Notes under the pieces: generated by a model
Seen by the model: only the letters and a program-made list of their open reading frames with translations
What the model was told of the DNA's origin: nothing
The model's database searches: none
From: Opisthorchis felineus
Taxonomy: Eukaryota > Platyhelminthes > Trematoda > Opisthorchiida > Opisthorchiidae
Assembly: GCA_004794785.1 (NCBI GenBank)
Contig: SJOL01008870.1
Location: 33,163-97,162 of the forward strand
DNA: 64,000 bases
Direction: 5' to 3'
Shown here: positions 24,290 to 33,996 of the stretch, one piece after another
How positions within the stretch are numbered: the first letter of the stretch is position 1
Layout: each line of letters opens with the position of its first letter
Made by a program: the position numbers and the translations under genes

Positions 24290-24490
24290 GAGGCCCGAGA
24301 CAGCTCAGTGGCTAAGACGTGAAAGTGCTGACCGGGAGATCCGCGGTTCGAACCCAACCTCGGCATCTCAAGGTCTCTTGTCTGGGCTTTGGCAACCTCA
24401 GCCTAGGTGATTCCATTCAGTGGTACGGCATCTAGGCATCGAAAGGACGTTACAGCTGAACGATTATTTATGTTTATTATTATACATTAG
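24290..24490 (+). repeat. tRNA-derived SINE, family 1, full-length copy
   Basis: Head GGCCCGAGACAGCTCAGTGG, box-B-like GCGGTTCGAACCC, body CTCTTGTCTGGGCTTTGG, 3' end GTTACAGCTGAACG, then a TTATTATTAT tail. This is the copy closest to a tRNA-like consensus. Confidence 0.85.
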
Positions 24491-25837
24491 AGGCTTGGAG
24501 GATCCTTGTTGGATACCGTGGGTATTGTGCACGTGACCTTCTTGAGCTCGTCCCCCTGAAAAGAAGTCCCTGTGAACTATCACTCGTGCTAGAACACTTC
24601 AGATCTCGTCAGTTGACGGTCGCGAAACTGGCTTGCATGAAAAAAATTTATTCCCGTGTTGTGAAAGTAAATGCCTTTCATCCAGGCCGCACCAACTTTC
24701 CTGTTGCTTGACATTATTTTTTTCATTATTCTTATTGCTTCGCTTGTTTCAAGGTTGTCATAGTTGTTCCATGTAATCAAGGTCGTTCAATTGGGTATCA
24801 TTTACATCGCACAAATCACATGCGTGGTGTGCAAAGCTCAGTGCATGTGTGATAGATCACTTTGGTGACCTAGCAGTGTCCGTGTACTTCGCCTTTTCCA
24901 TCACGTCAAACGGAGTAGTGTTGCGTAGGGGCTCATAATAGCTGTTCTTACAGCCTTTTTATCCAGTTCTGGAAATCAACAAATAATAGACCGAACTTCA
25001 CACGAGCCTGCGAGACAGAAACTACATCTGTAACAACAATGTTTTCAACGTGAAATTAGATATAAAACGACTGTGAAGTCATAAGACTTTACTAATCTCC
25101 AACCCGCACATGATTTCCACCAAACCCTTCTGCGGTATGTGTCCCATTCAGAACCGTTTGTTTTTCGGTCCTTCGCAGCACTGCCCTGTGGGATGCGTTA
25201 TCCAGTAACCGCTAAGTTCAAGTGAATGAGTTGTTCACCCTTATGGGAAATTGCGGTTTTAGAATGACCGGGTGATCACTTGGAATAAACCCAATTCACA
25301 GTGCACCGTATTTCGACCTCGCCATAGGGTAGCCTTTCTTCGGAGGGTCAGGCACTAATTAATGTCTGACAGAGAACGCTGTTATGGGAATGACTTCTCT
25401 TCATAGGTGTACCTCTGGGATGTAGCAGGCTGCCCGAACTCAATTTTATGGAATTAGATAAAAGTCAATTGTCTAGCTGACGCTTACATCTTTGAAACAA
25501 GCGCCTAACGAATCGGCAATTGGGGTTTCGCGTTTGTCTAACTTCCTGGTAAAAACTCTCCCACATGTGTTTCCACTAATGATTATGCTCCCTGAACTTG
25601 AAGTTACTTGACGGTTTTTTGTCCCACACCTTACCTCAGCAACACTGTGTTTCATTAATCGGTGATTGCACTTTGATTCATTCTGAACTGCAGTCCAATG
25701 TGCATTCCTTCATCATAACTTCTCAGCAGGGGCTAAAACGATTAAATACTGTCAAGAAAGTAAGGATGCCTGTACCCCACCTTGCAATGGGGATTGAATT
25801 GAAACACCACGTTAATCTGCGTTGCTTTGCACGAAAA

Positions 25838-25900
25838 GTCGTTCAGTTGTAACATTCTTTCGGTGCCTAGCTGCCATGCCACTCGAAGGAAGCACGAGAT
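25838..25900 (-). repeat. SINE family 1, 3'-end fragment (reverse)
   Basis: GTCGTTCAGTTGTAACATTC followed by TTTCGGTGCCTAGCTGCCAT repeats the 3' end of the copies at 18396 and, in reverse, 24420-24465. The tRNA-like head is missing, as in 5'-truncated SINE insertions. Confidence 0.7.
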
Positions 25901-28272
25901 GTCAGAATTATAATTTAATTAGCGAGGCAATGTGGGGTGTGAACTTTTAGTAGTGTGTAGAATTTAGTTCATCTGTACACATTCGCTGTACTATCTGCCC
26001 GGGTTATCGGGTCTGGTGGTTAGTATGTCTCTTGCAACGGTTAGGTTTGGATCGAAATAACCAGGCATAAGTCTATCGGATTAATGTAGCTGGTTATAAA
26101 GCTGATTTTGTAGAAAGTAGGGACACTGGAACGTGCTCAAAATAGATGCAAGTGTTTTCAGTGTGTTGGGAATTTCCCTCTGATAGTATTCTGATGTGCG
26201 TTCACTTCATACCACGACCTTCAAGAAGGATGTATCACTGCTTGATGTGAGACTTTATGATAGTCTCCTGATCGGAATGATTTTTTCACTCTTGGTTTAC
26301 AGATTAGTCTCAATATTTATCGGATGTTCTTTCTCTACGGGACACCATTTACATTTGGTTGCAAATCGGGAAGCTTCTTCTGGAAGTTTTCCTAGGTTTA
26401 TCTCATGCGTGCGCTCTGGTCAACTCTGTGAGTTGACTCGGGTTGTGAGGCCTGTCGAAAGCTATGCCTAGATGGTAATAATGTGTGGTCTAGGCCCTTT
26501 GCTCTCTGTACTGTTAGTACTACCATCTGAGACCTGCGACTGGCTCGTTCGCATATTTTGCCTCCAACTATCCGTGAAGGTCACCTATCCATCCACAATC
26601 TGAGCACGTGCTGAGTAGTCTTAACAGATGTTGCGCATAGGATTGAAAGTATACCTTATCCTTGGAACCCAAATTAACCTCTTCGTTAGCTGCACGATTG
26701 CTGCTTTGGTTTCGTCTAAAGTGACTTTTATGCTCGGTGAAAATACTGCTTGGATATCCGGGACTTTTGGTTCTCTCCCAAGAGCATCTGGTCCGAAGCT
26801 TTACCTAATTTCTTGCCAATCTTTTTACACTTCTAACCGTCTTATAGTGATTTGATTTTGTGTTGCTACTCCGTACTAAGTCATTTAATTAAGGGTTGCT
26901 CGCCGATCTGACACCACTCATGGCTAAGTGGTACTAAGGTTTCTAGTTCATCAGTCCAGTTTGCTTTGCGTTGACTGACACCTATCTCCAAACTATGTCT
27001 CTGCTGTGAACAATGGTTCTTTGTTCACTCACACGCGTTTTCTGATCTGCATCAGTGAGGTGGTCTGTTACGAAGTTCCATACAGTCCGTTCAGGTCGCA
27101 TTTGTTGGTGCTGGCTTCATTAATTGCTGAGTTGGTTTATTCTCACGCCTTTTTCAATCCAGTTTCATTGAAAAAAACTACTACTACTTTTTACCCGAAC
27201 TGACCTTTGTGGATCCGGTTCGCGAATTATCGCCCATGTGTTTGTCTTCGGTTTCGCCATTGTCCATTAGCAGATGCATAGGGACGTAATTTTTTCCTGA
27301 TCTGTGTGTATCCAGCCAGGTTAGGCCTGTTGACAGCAACGATCTATCGTTTCGCATCAGGTGTAGTTGAAAATCTTTGTCCTACGTGTATGCGTATGGT
27401 GGCAGTAGCTTACACTTTTGTTAGCTGGATACGCCTTCGAGATGAAAGCATGTCACACTAAGATGTTAGTATAAATTAGCCGAAGCCGTGCCTATCAGTT
27501 TTATTACAGACCATATCAGATTTTATTTTTCAGTTCCGTTGTCTGTGTCCGTGGTCAACCAACTTGGGTACAGCAAACAGCTCATAATCATTTTGATGTC
27601 TTTTAACTGCTGTCATCCGGACGCACGTTTTCACCTTGGGTTCCTTCAAGCATGCGAGCTACGCGGCCTGAGCATTAAGCTACAGACCAATGGGCAGCGG
27701 AGAACTTCACAACGTCCAAAATTCGCTTTCTTTTGCTATCCCTTGTCATAAGCCACTTCTCTGAACATGTTATGTGGAGTTTTTCCAATGTCCTCCATAA
27801 TGCTTTTGAATGCGTGCTCAACCCGCTCCTCCTCGGGAAGTCATCTTCAAGTACAATTTTTCTTGTCAAATGTCCTTTGTATCCAACTGTGACCCGTACA
27901 TAAGGTTTCACCATCCGTGTGGGATACGCACAAACTTGCCTGCACGTATGTGAGTCTGATAGTGAATATGCGTTAACTGTGGCTGCTCCCAGGAGACCTG
28001 AAACTATCATCGCACCTCACCTAGATAGTAGATTTCTGAGCAGTATATGGAAACCTTATGGGTGATTGTCTCATCTAACGATTGGCGAGTTTCCTGCGTT
28101 AATGCGAAGTGAATTTTTGTACTGGGTGTATGGGGTACTCTATGATAGATGCACACATGATTTCAGGCTCTGGAGTGTATATGATGTATTATTTGTGGGT
28201 ACCGGAAGCTGCTAGTGCGTACATGTTTGTATTCGTCATCTCTAGTGGGATCCATTTCCTTCCACCATACAG

Positions 28273-28767
28273 ATGTGTAACCAAACCGACTCCTCATGTG
28301 CCTCAGGAAAGAATCTTGACTCTGCCTCGGTTCCCATCCAACAGTCCTACTCCTCAGTCCACCGACATAACTCTCAACCAGCCTTGAACATCACAGACGC
28401 TTCTTCACGTATCGGTGCTCAGAAGCGCCCAAAGCCCTCTAGTTCGCTGGAGTGTTCACCCGAGCCAATAGTAAATGGATTTAACGGCTGTGAACAGCAA
28501 CCATCCCGACAATCACGCCTGTTACCAACCCCGCGGGTTGTTCAACCTCAGCATCATCAGCATGAGCATAGTCCTTCCAGTTGCCAGGCCCCTATCCGTC
28601 TGCGTCTGGACACGCCAGCACATCTGGAACGCCGTGCTTCACTCAACGACACCACACCAGTTCCCGTCTATCCTCTTCATCATCAGTGCTACCCCGACGA
28701 ACCGCTTCGTAATTGCTCTGTGACAACTCCGCCTACAACTGTTGATCGACGGAGACACTCTACACAT
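28273..28767 (+). CDS. RANBP9: RanBPM exon: low-complexity linker between CTLH and CRA
   Basis: 165 residues with no domain I recognise, rich in Ser, Pro, His and Gln (for example RLLPTPRVVQPQHHQHEHS). It starts MCNQTDSSCAS directly after FINL of the CTLH, the place where vertebrate RanBPM has its own Ser-rich linker (FIEMVNGTDSEV). NGFNGCEQ is a faint echo of the NGF-type strips of the vertebrate linker. Acceptor CTTCCACCATACAG before 28273, donor CAT|GTGAGT at 28767/28768; both ends in phase 0. The frame stays open past the donor to 28863, so intron retention would add 32 residues and then stop. The ATG at 28273 is internal. Confidence 0.82.
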
Positions 28768-29118
28768 GTGAGTTCCCCCCCTTCGGGGCCAAATATTTTG
28801 TGCCGGAAACAATTCATAAATCAACCAGTTTTAACTAAAATGGTAACAAATATGGACATGTAAGCCTGTTTTCGGGAATTGACATTGACAGCTAGTCATT
28901 AGAAGTGTATTTCCAACTCTTAGAATGTAGCAAGTGATAGTGGAACTCCCTTTTGGTCGGTCCTGTGGGTGATCCTTTGGAGGAGCGGTGACTGTACGTA
29001 ATTCATAGGCTTGTGAACAGATAGCATAAATGATTTTCGCATAAGCGGCCTATTGCGGAAATTCTCCAGCTTCGACATGTTAAGCTTGTTATTTTGCTTA
29101 ACACCTATGTCAGCTAAT

Positions 29119-29122
<4 letters not shown>

Positions 29123-29163
<41 letters not shown>
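29123..29163. repeat. (TA)n microsatellite, about 41 bp
   Basis: An uninterrupted run of TA dinucleotides. It creates the YIYIYI peptides in frames on both strands, which are not genes. Confidence 0.95.
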
Positions 29164-29165
<2 letters not shown>

Positions 29166-29344
29166 GAACTGTTCTGTATGCGCGTGCACTAAATCTCGTC
29201 GAATGGTATTGCACAGGAATGCGCACATTCCCGGGAGTCGCCTCCGTAGTGCGTATAGGTTTTGTTGTGAGCTTATTGGAATGAAGTCTTAATCGATACA
29301 TGCTTCCTACATACTGGACTGCACGCTCATGGTCATGATTTTAG

Positions 29345-29452
29345 CCGTTCAACACAGCAAAGAGATGCCAACCGTTTTGAACCTACAATGCCTCACAATC
29401 AGCAAACATTAGAAAACATGGTATGAACGCTTAACCACTAGACCGTGGACAT
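29345..29452 (-). repeat. Probable tRNA-derived SINE, different family (reverse)
   Basis: In reverse complement, GGTCTAGTGGTTAAGCG (box A) is followed after about 50 bases by TAGGTTCAAAACGG (box B). The rest of the element is not clear. Confidence 0.45.
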
Positions 29453-30097
29453 GTGTTTTGCAGCTACTTGTTCATCTAGGCCTTATATTCGCTAGTATTT
29501 GAGGAAAGGGTGTCTTTGTTCATTAAGCAATGGAATAATCACAGCAGTTTTGTGGCTCGTTGAATTCAGCTGAGAGCTGTACATCTTGGTAGGTAGTGTT
29601 TGCTGCTGCGTTATATAGCAGAACACCACATTATGGCTTCCGAATAATACAACCTATCCGCAGCTAATGAGGTCCGGTTAGGATGGAACGTCAACAACGT
29701 CAATGTCATGCAGACCGAAACTGTCTACCTGTTGTCAACACGTTTCTGGTTGTTCTTGAAGCACATTTTTTTCCATTGCATCGAGGTCACTTAGGTAGAC
29801 TGTATACACTCGTTTTTCTTTTTAGTTACTGTGTATTTACCTGCACTTCACTGATAAGGGCCTGAAAGTTTTGACCATTATCCTGCTCAATGTTTAGACT
29901 TGTCCCATTCCCACTTTGAAGAAATCCAAACCGGATGTGTGCACTCTTATCGGATATCATGTTGGTGTTGATGTGTCCAAGATGACCGTTTACACGCCAA
30001 TCTATTGTAGTCCATCCGATGTGTTTTCCGGCAATGTTTTTATACTAACTGTGACTAACTGTGTTGTTCTTGATACCCCGTATTTTTATTGTTTTAG

Positions 30098-30790
30098 GTT
30101 GTAAACCGAGTAGTCCCGGGTTCTCATCGGATTTCAGAGGGCCACAAACATACCACAAGAGTGCTTGGAGGTGTATGCCTTCCCGTCTGTGGGCCACCTG
30201 AGTTGGAACGTGGTCTTGACAGCATCGGCGCTGCTGTCGGTCTGTTAGACTTGACTGGCACCGAACAACGGCTCGGCAACAGTCGTCCAAAGTGTATCAA
30301 TATCATACGTCGTGGAAAATCTCGTGACAGCTCTGTTGTGTCACCAGCAGCGTGTTGCTTGAACCCCTCAGCTGACCCACCAGCTCTCCCCAATGAACCG
30401 GAAAATGGGACTAGTCACTGCACAGCCAATTCTTACCAGTGCTCTCGTGAGCCGTCAATGAGTAATGGGACAAACGTTCGAGTTTCCACCTTACCTAATG
30501 GCGGGGTCTCGATACCCAGTCCGACGGAACCCTCATCGGTATTTCCGCACTCACCTACCCCTAACAAACCAGAGGAACTCACTTCTGAAATTGAGGGCAA
30601 AAAGGACATGCCAGATAGTAACAAAACCAACGATTCCTCGATCGACAATCCTTCCTGCCTCGTTCTTTCTTCCTGCTGGTCAATAAAGGATGTGATTTAT
30701 CTGGTCGAATACGGCCGAATGTTGCGTGCCACTGCGTTGGAACTGCAATGTCGTAATGCGATTACGGACAATCAACTGCAGCTACTAAGT
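30098..30790 (+). CDS. RANBP9: RanBPM exon: linker end and first part of the CRA domain
   Basis: 231 residues. About 190 at the start are a divergent, Ser/Pro/Asn-rich linker without recognisable domain. The last 40 (CWSIKDVIYLVEYGRMLRAT, then LQLLS) match the start of the CRA domain: the family form is SQAAIERMIHFGRELQAM ending NKKML, and the spacing from SIKDV to the next exon's GAF is the same 40 residues as in human RanBPM. CRA is a helical protein-interaction domain that packs against CTLH. Acceptor TTGTTTTAG before 30098, donor AGT|GTGAGT at 30790/30791, both phase 0. An open frame from 30098 onward without stops supports this acceptor. Confidence 0.88.
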
Positions 30791-31221
30791 GTGAGTCACC
30801 TTTCCTATTGTTCTTATTGTGTATCATTATTAAATCGACTGATTTAACATTGCCAAGTCGAATTCACACAATCTCGCATGCCTTAAATGTGCTAGTGTCA
30901 TTTTTAAAATGAAATTTCCTTTCTCTCCACTATTCAACCGACCTTGTTCGATGGATTTTTCACCCACAAAGCCTCTTCCGACCTTGCAATCATTTTTACC
31001 AGTTACACTGGACTTCGAAAGTTCACGGTTTCAGTCTGCGTATTTCATCTCTTCGCGTAACTGTTAGTTCGCCGAGATGTTCACGGCTATGGCCTGCAAT
31101 TGTTTCTCGAACTGTTTATGGCAATACGTAGTTTTTCGTTCATTGTCCTACCAATTTTTGATGGCGATATATTATACTGATTTTTCAACATAACCATTGG
31201 TTTAAATTCATACTCTCATAC

Positions 31222-31530
31222 TCATAAGGTTGTGGAAAGCTTTTCGGCAGCCCACTACCGGTTTGACTCTTCTTAAGCTTACCAGGTCAGCATAGTCTCC
31301 GAGTTTCCGTCGCTCGTATGTCCTAATTAACCCCAAAATTGTACACAATTGGTAAAATGCACTCATTTGCAAAGCAAGTGGACATTAACAGGAGACTCAC
31401 TTAGACTGCAGTTGAATCTCTCGTTTGTGTACCACATTCAGTGGGATAATATCATAAACGGGAGATGTGGTTGACGTTCTCGCTAACACCAATGTGATTT
31501 TCAAATGCGCCTATTTCAGCGGTGCCGTAT
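31222..31530 (-). mobile_element. Penelope-type repeat, rearranged, with decayed hammerhead
   Basis: 31222-31320 matches 12058-12145 in the same orientation, including the hammerhead region at 31251-31290. There the stem III sequence ACCGGT and stem I side GTGGG remain, but the core reads CTGGTAA instead of CTGATGA and CAAAC instead of GAAAC. 31446-31530 matches 12165-12240 in the same orientation (ATCATAAACGGGAGA, TCAAATGCGCCTATTT). Between them, 31362-31445 carries the same block in the opposite direction (CACTCATTTGCAAAGC, GAATCTCTCGTTTGTG), so this copy has gained an inverted duplication. Confidence 0.55.
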
Positions 31531-32135
31531 TGAGTTGATTTTGGATTTAAGTTAGTGCTTCACTGTTTACACTATAAAAGTAGAGGTTTATATGCATTCT
31601 TTTAATGTATCGAAAACACGCTTTTCTCTTAGAACGTAAGCAGCGACTTGATTTAAACTTTAAAGTATGACAAGCGTACTTTCAGCTTGTAGCTGGATTG
31701 GGCTGCTGTGTGCTTTTCGATGGACAGCCGCACCATCATGTGATATCCTATCCTCATATTCTACAGCTTGTCATCCAGCCATCGTTTTACACGCATCTTA
31801 TACGTTATGAATGTAATTTCTGCCCAGAGGGACGACACTTCTTGACCTAATATACCACGTTTTACTCATCACGCTTGCTACATTGGAAGGGCGCAGTTAC
31901 GGATTCGCTGGCTGAATTTCATATGGCTCGCTGAGAACCGTGAAAAACTCCTGTATCGTACAGATTTTCGACTAATCTAATCAGACCTATGTGCACTGTA
32001 GGAAATGGCTAATTTCATTCTGCTTTGTCTGGTGCTGTTGAACTTAAGAGTATTTCCTCAAAGCGCCGGTTACTGTGTCTTTTCTGTCTTTGAGACAACG
32101 AATTCTTTGTGGCTGTATACTTGTTAGATGTGCAG

Positions 32136-32186
32136 TTGCAGAAACGTCTGAGAGAAATAGTTTCCTGTTGTGAAAGTGAACTGAAG
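32136..32186 (+). other. Possible cassette exon within the CRA-encoding region
   Basis: An open stretch at 32094-32219 reads amphipathic and helix-like; from an AG at 32134-32135 it gives LQKRLREIVSCCESELK in phase 0, followed by GTCCAA as a weak donor. Both ends would fit the neighbouring exons, whose junction is phase 0. Without it, CRA spacing already equals that of human RanBPM, so it would be an addition. The donor is poor and I cannot test expression. Confidence 0.25.
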
Positions 32187-32289
32187 GTCCAACATCTCTT
32201 TCAACGTTTTATTGGAGTTATACTTAACTACGAGTCTTAGCCACCCAATTCTTATTCCGTTCACTACTTGCCTTCCATCTGTCGTCCAG

Positions 32290-32401
32290 GGTGCCTTCGG
32301 ACTGATCGCCTATCAGGACCCCTATACAAGTCCATTCAGGAAGTTTTTGGATCCAATTCATCGAGAGCGTTTGGCAGATGCTGTCAATAGTGCAATAATG
32401 T
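32290..32401 (+). CDS. RANBP9: RanBPM exon: middle of the CRA domain
   Basis: 37 codons and one base. GAFGLIAYQDPYTSPF followed by LDPIHRERLADAVNSAIM matches the most conserved CRA block of the family (DAFSLLAYSDPWNSP, LDPIQREPVCSALNSAI). Acceptor GTCGTCCAG before 32290. Of two overlapping donors, GTAAGA at 32402 is chosen: it leaves one base that completes TTC with the next exon, which starts with two bases of a codon. The overlapping GTGTAA at 32400 would break the phase. Confidence 0.92.
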
Positions 32402-33148
32402 GTAAGACCATGTTTTCTAGTTTGTTCTTTCACAATTATTCTATCAGTTCCATAATGCTGCCTATTAGGTTGTGCTGAATTTCTCTTTGTTACATTGCGA
32501 ATGAAGGCGACCAACCGTTCAGATATGGATAGTTTCAACAAGTTAGTTGGTTTGAAAATGTCAACCTTTTTGCAGACGCAATAGAGTAGTGCACATGAAA
32601 TATCGGCTAACACGTGCTGCGCCGCATTCACCTGGCTGACGTTGGATTGGCTGACGTGGGTTGTCTTTCCTAGTATAACTCGACCTCTCTGTGGATTTGA
32701 CCTGTCGTACTAAACTGCTGATCCGTCACGCAATATTGCCGCTGTAGTCCGGTTGCACCCATCTGGAAAGACCATTCCCAGAAAAGACCATTTGGTCGCT
32801 TTATTCAGTTGATCTACCCGGAGAGCACAGAACAGTTCATCCATCATTCCCAGTTTCTTTCAAGTCTCTGCAGAATAGCAGCTTTTCATACATATACCTA
32901 TTGGTGTTTGGATGTGTAGTATGAAAGGCAATGCTAATACTTCACGTTCCAAAACAGATGTTGGGCAGTTTCAGTTTGCAGAGTAATTATAGTGTGCATT
33001 GTTGTGCATTATTGGAGCACTTCACCTACCGAATTTAGCAACTCAGATTAGGTTTTATTGAATCACCTATTTGGAGCTGTACTAGAAACACTACTTACAA
33101 TGACCGTATAAGTTCACCATGGACATGTTTTCTTTCTATTCTCTACAG
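32402..33148 (+). other. RanBPM intron, 747 bp
   Basis: Simple AT-rich intron between GTAAGA and CTCTACAG. I see no repeat or open frame of interest in it. Confidence 0.8.
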
Positions 33149-33996
33149 TCCACCTCAACCAACCAGCCTGCCCCGTTCTTGATACAGCCCTTGCATTTCT
33201 GGAAACCTCTCTAATGGGCGGTGATGGTGTGGCATCTAGCCAAACCGGTGATTCAGGCATTGGCGTCAACGGAAGCGAAGGGACTAGAGCCACTCTACAG
33301 CCTGTTGACCGTCTTTCATCTCCCCGCCATCCTCAGCGGGCCCCTATAGGAAATAATTCGTTTCCAGCTAGGCGCAGTTCTGATCCTTCAGACGTTTTGA
33401 ACCAGCAGCGAACTTCGACTGTTGCATACACTGCCAACTTCCGGCGCACTTCACCAGTGCGAACATTAGTTATTTCACGTACAACTCGTCAGAATCCGTC
33501 TTCGGCTGATTCGCAGTCTCTTGGGGCGGCGGATACTGCGGAGGACCCATCCGTCAGGATCACCCGATTGACTGGTGACTCCTCCAGTTCCGTTATCTCA
33601 ACTTCCATCTATATACCACCTTCTGCCCTCGTTTCACTTGGATCCCGCAGTCAACCCCATTTAAATAACCGTGCATCAGCCATCACAACATCCCCAAGTG
33701 CGACCTCTTCTGGGTTACTTCGACCTACTAGCCTAACCGGTTCGGCGAATCCTCACTCGCGTGGTCCACCCTCATCTCTGTTTCCATCTACCACCGCTTC
33801 GCCCCAGTCAGCATCCCTGATCACTACAACCAGCAACACACATGCAACATGGTCTAGCACTCGTACGCAGTCCAGACATACTGCGTCTTCGGCAGCTTCC
33901 CGTTCAACAGTTGCTGTTTCTTGTGTGCTTGAGACGCAAGCACCCACTGGATCGGAATTGGCTGGATTTTTCCATCCACTCTTGTTTATCGATTGA
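33149..33996 (+). CDS. RANBP9: RanBPM last exon: CRA end, Ser/Thr-rich tail and stop
   Basis: After completing a phenylalanine, it reads HLNQPACPVLDTALAFLETS, matching the CRA end ([20 protein letters not shown]). Vertebrate RanBPM stops some 25 residues later (ATVEDYLH). Here the frame continues for about 260 residues that are strongly Ser/Thr/Pro/Arg-rich (ASAITTSPSATSSG, SASLITTTSNTHATWSST), ending at TGA 33994-33996. No domain or membrane segment is visible in the tail; it is probably disordered. The exon has no internal stop over 848 bases and the acceptor TTCTCTACAG is strong. The ATG at 33214 is internal. No AATAAA is seen just downstream, so the polyadenylation site is not placed. Confidence 0.87.

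Larger units (their letters stand above)
23366..28272 (+). other. RanBPM intron, about 4.9 kb
   Basis: It contains a decayed SINE family 2 copy (23621-23724), a full SINE family 1 copy (24290-24490) and a SINE family 1 tail fragment (25838-25900). A weak tRNA-like strip lies near 26010-26065. The rest is AT-rich sequence without recognisable content. Confidence 0.7.
28768..30097 (+). other. RanBPM intron, 1.33 kb
   Basis: It carries an AT microsatellite (29123-29163) and a probable reverse tRNA-like SINE (29345-29452). It ends with the pyrimidine-rich acceptor ATTTTTATTGTTTTAG. Confidence 0.75.
30791..32289 (+). other. RanBPM intron, 1.5 kb, with a Penelope-type repeat and a possible cassette exon
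   Basis: Contains the decayed Penelope-type repeat at 31222-31530 and a coding-like strip at 32136-32186 (separate entries). 31530-32090 shows nothing recognisable. Confidence 0.7.

Noticed and set aside
24290..24370. Candidate tRNA gene
   Set aside because: It has box A and box B, but the acceptor and anticodon stems do not pair well and the segment continues into a repeated SINE body with an A/T-rich tail.
30098..30137. Alternative acceptor at ATTTCAG (30137) for the linker/CRA exon
   Set aside because: It gives the wrong phase with the preceding exon; the TTTTAG acceptor at 30097 keeps phase 0 and an open frame.
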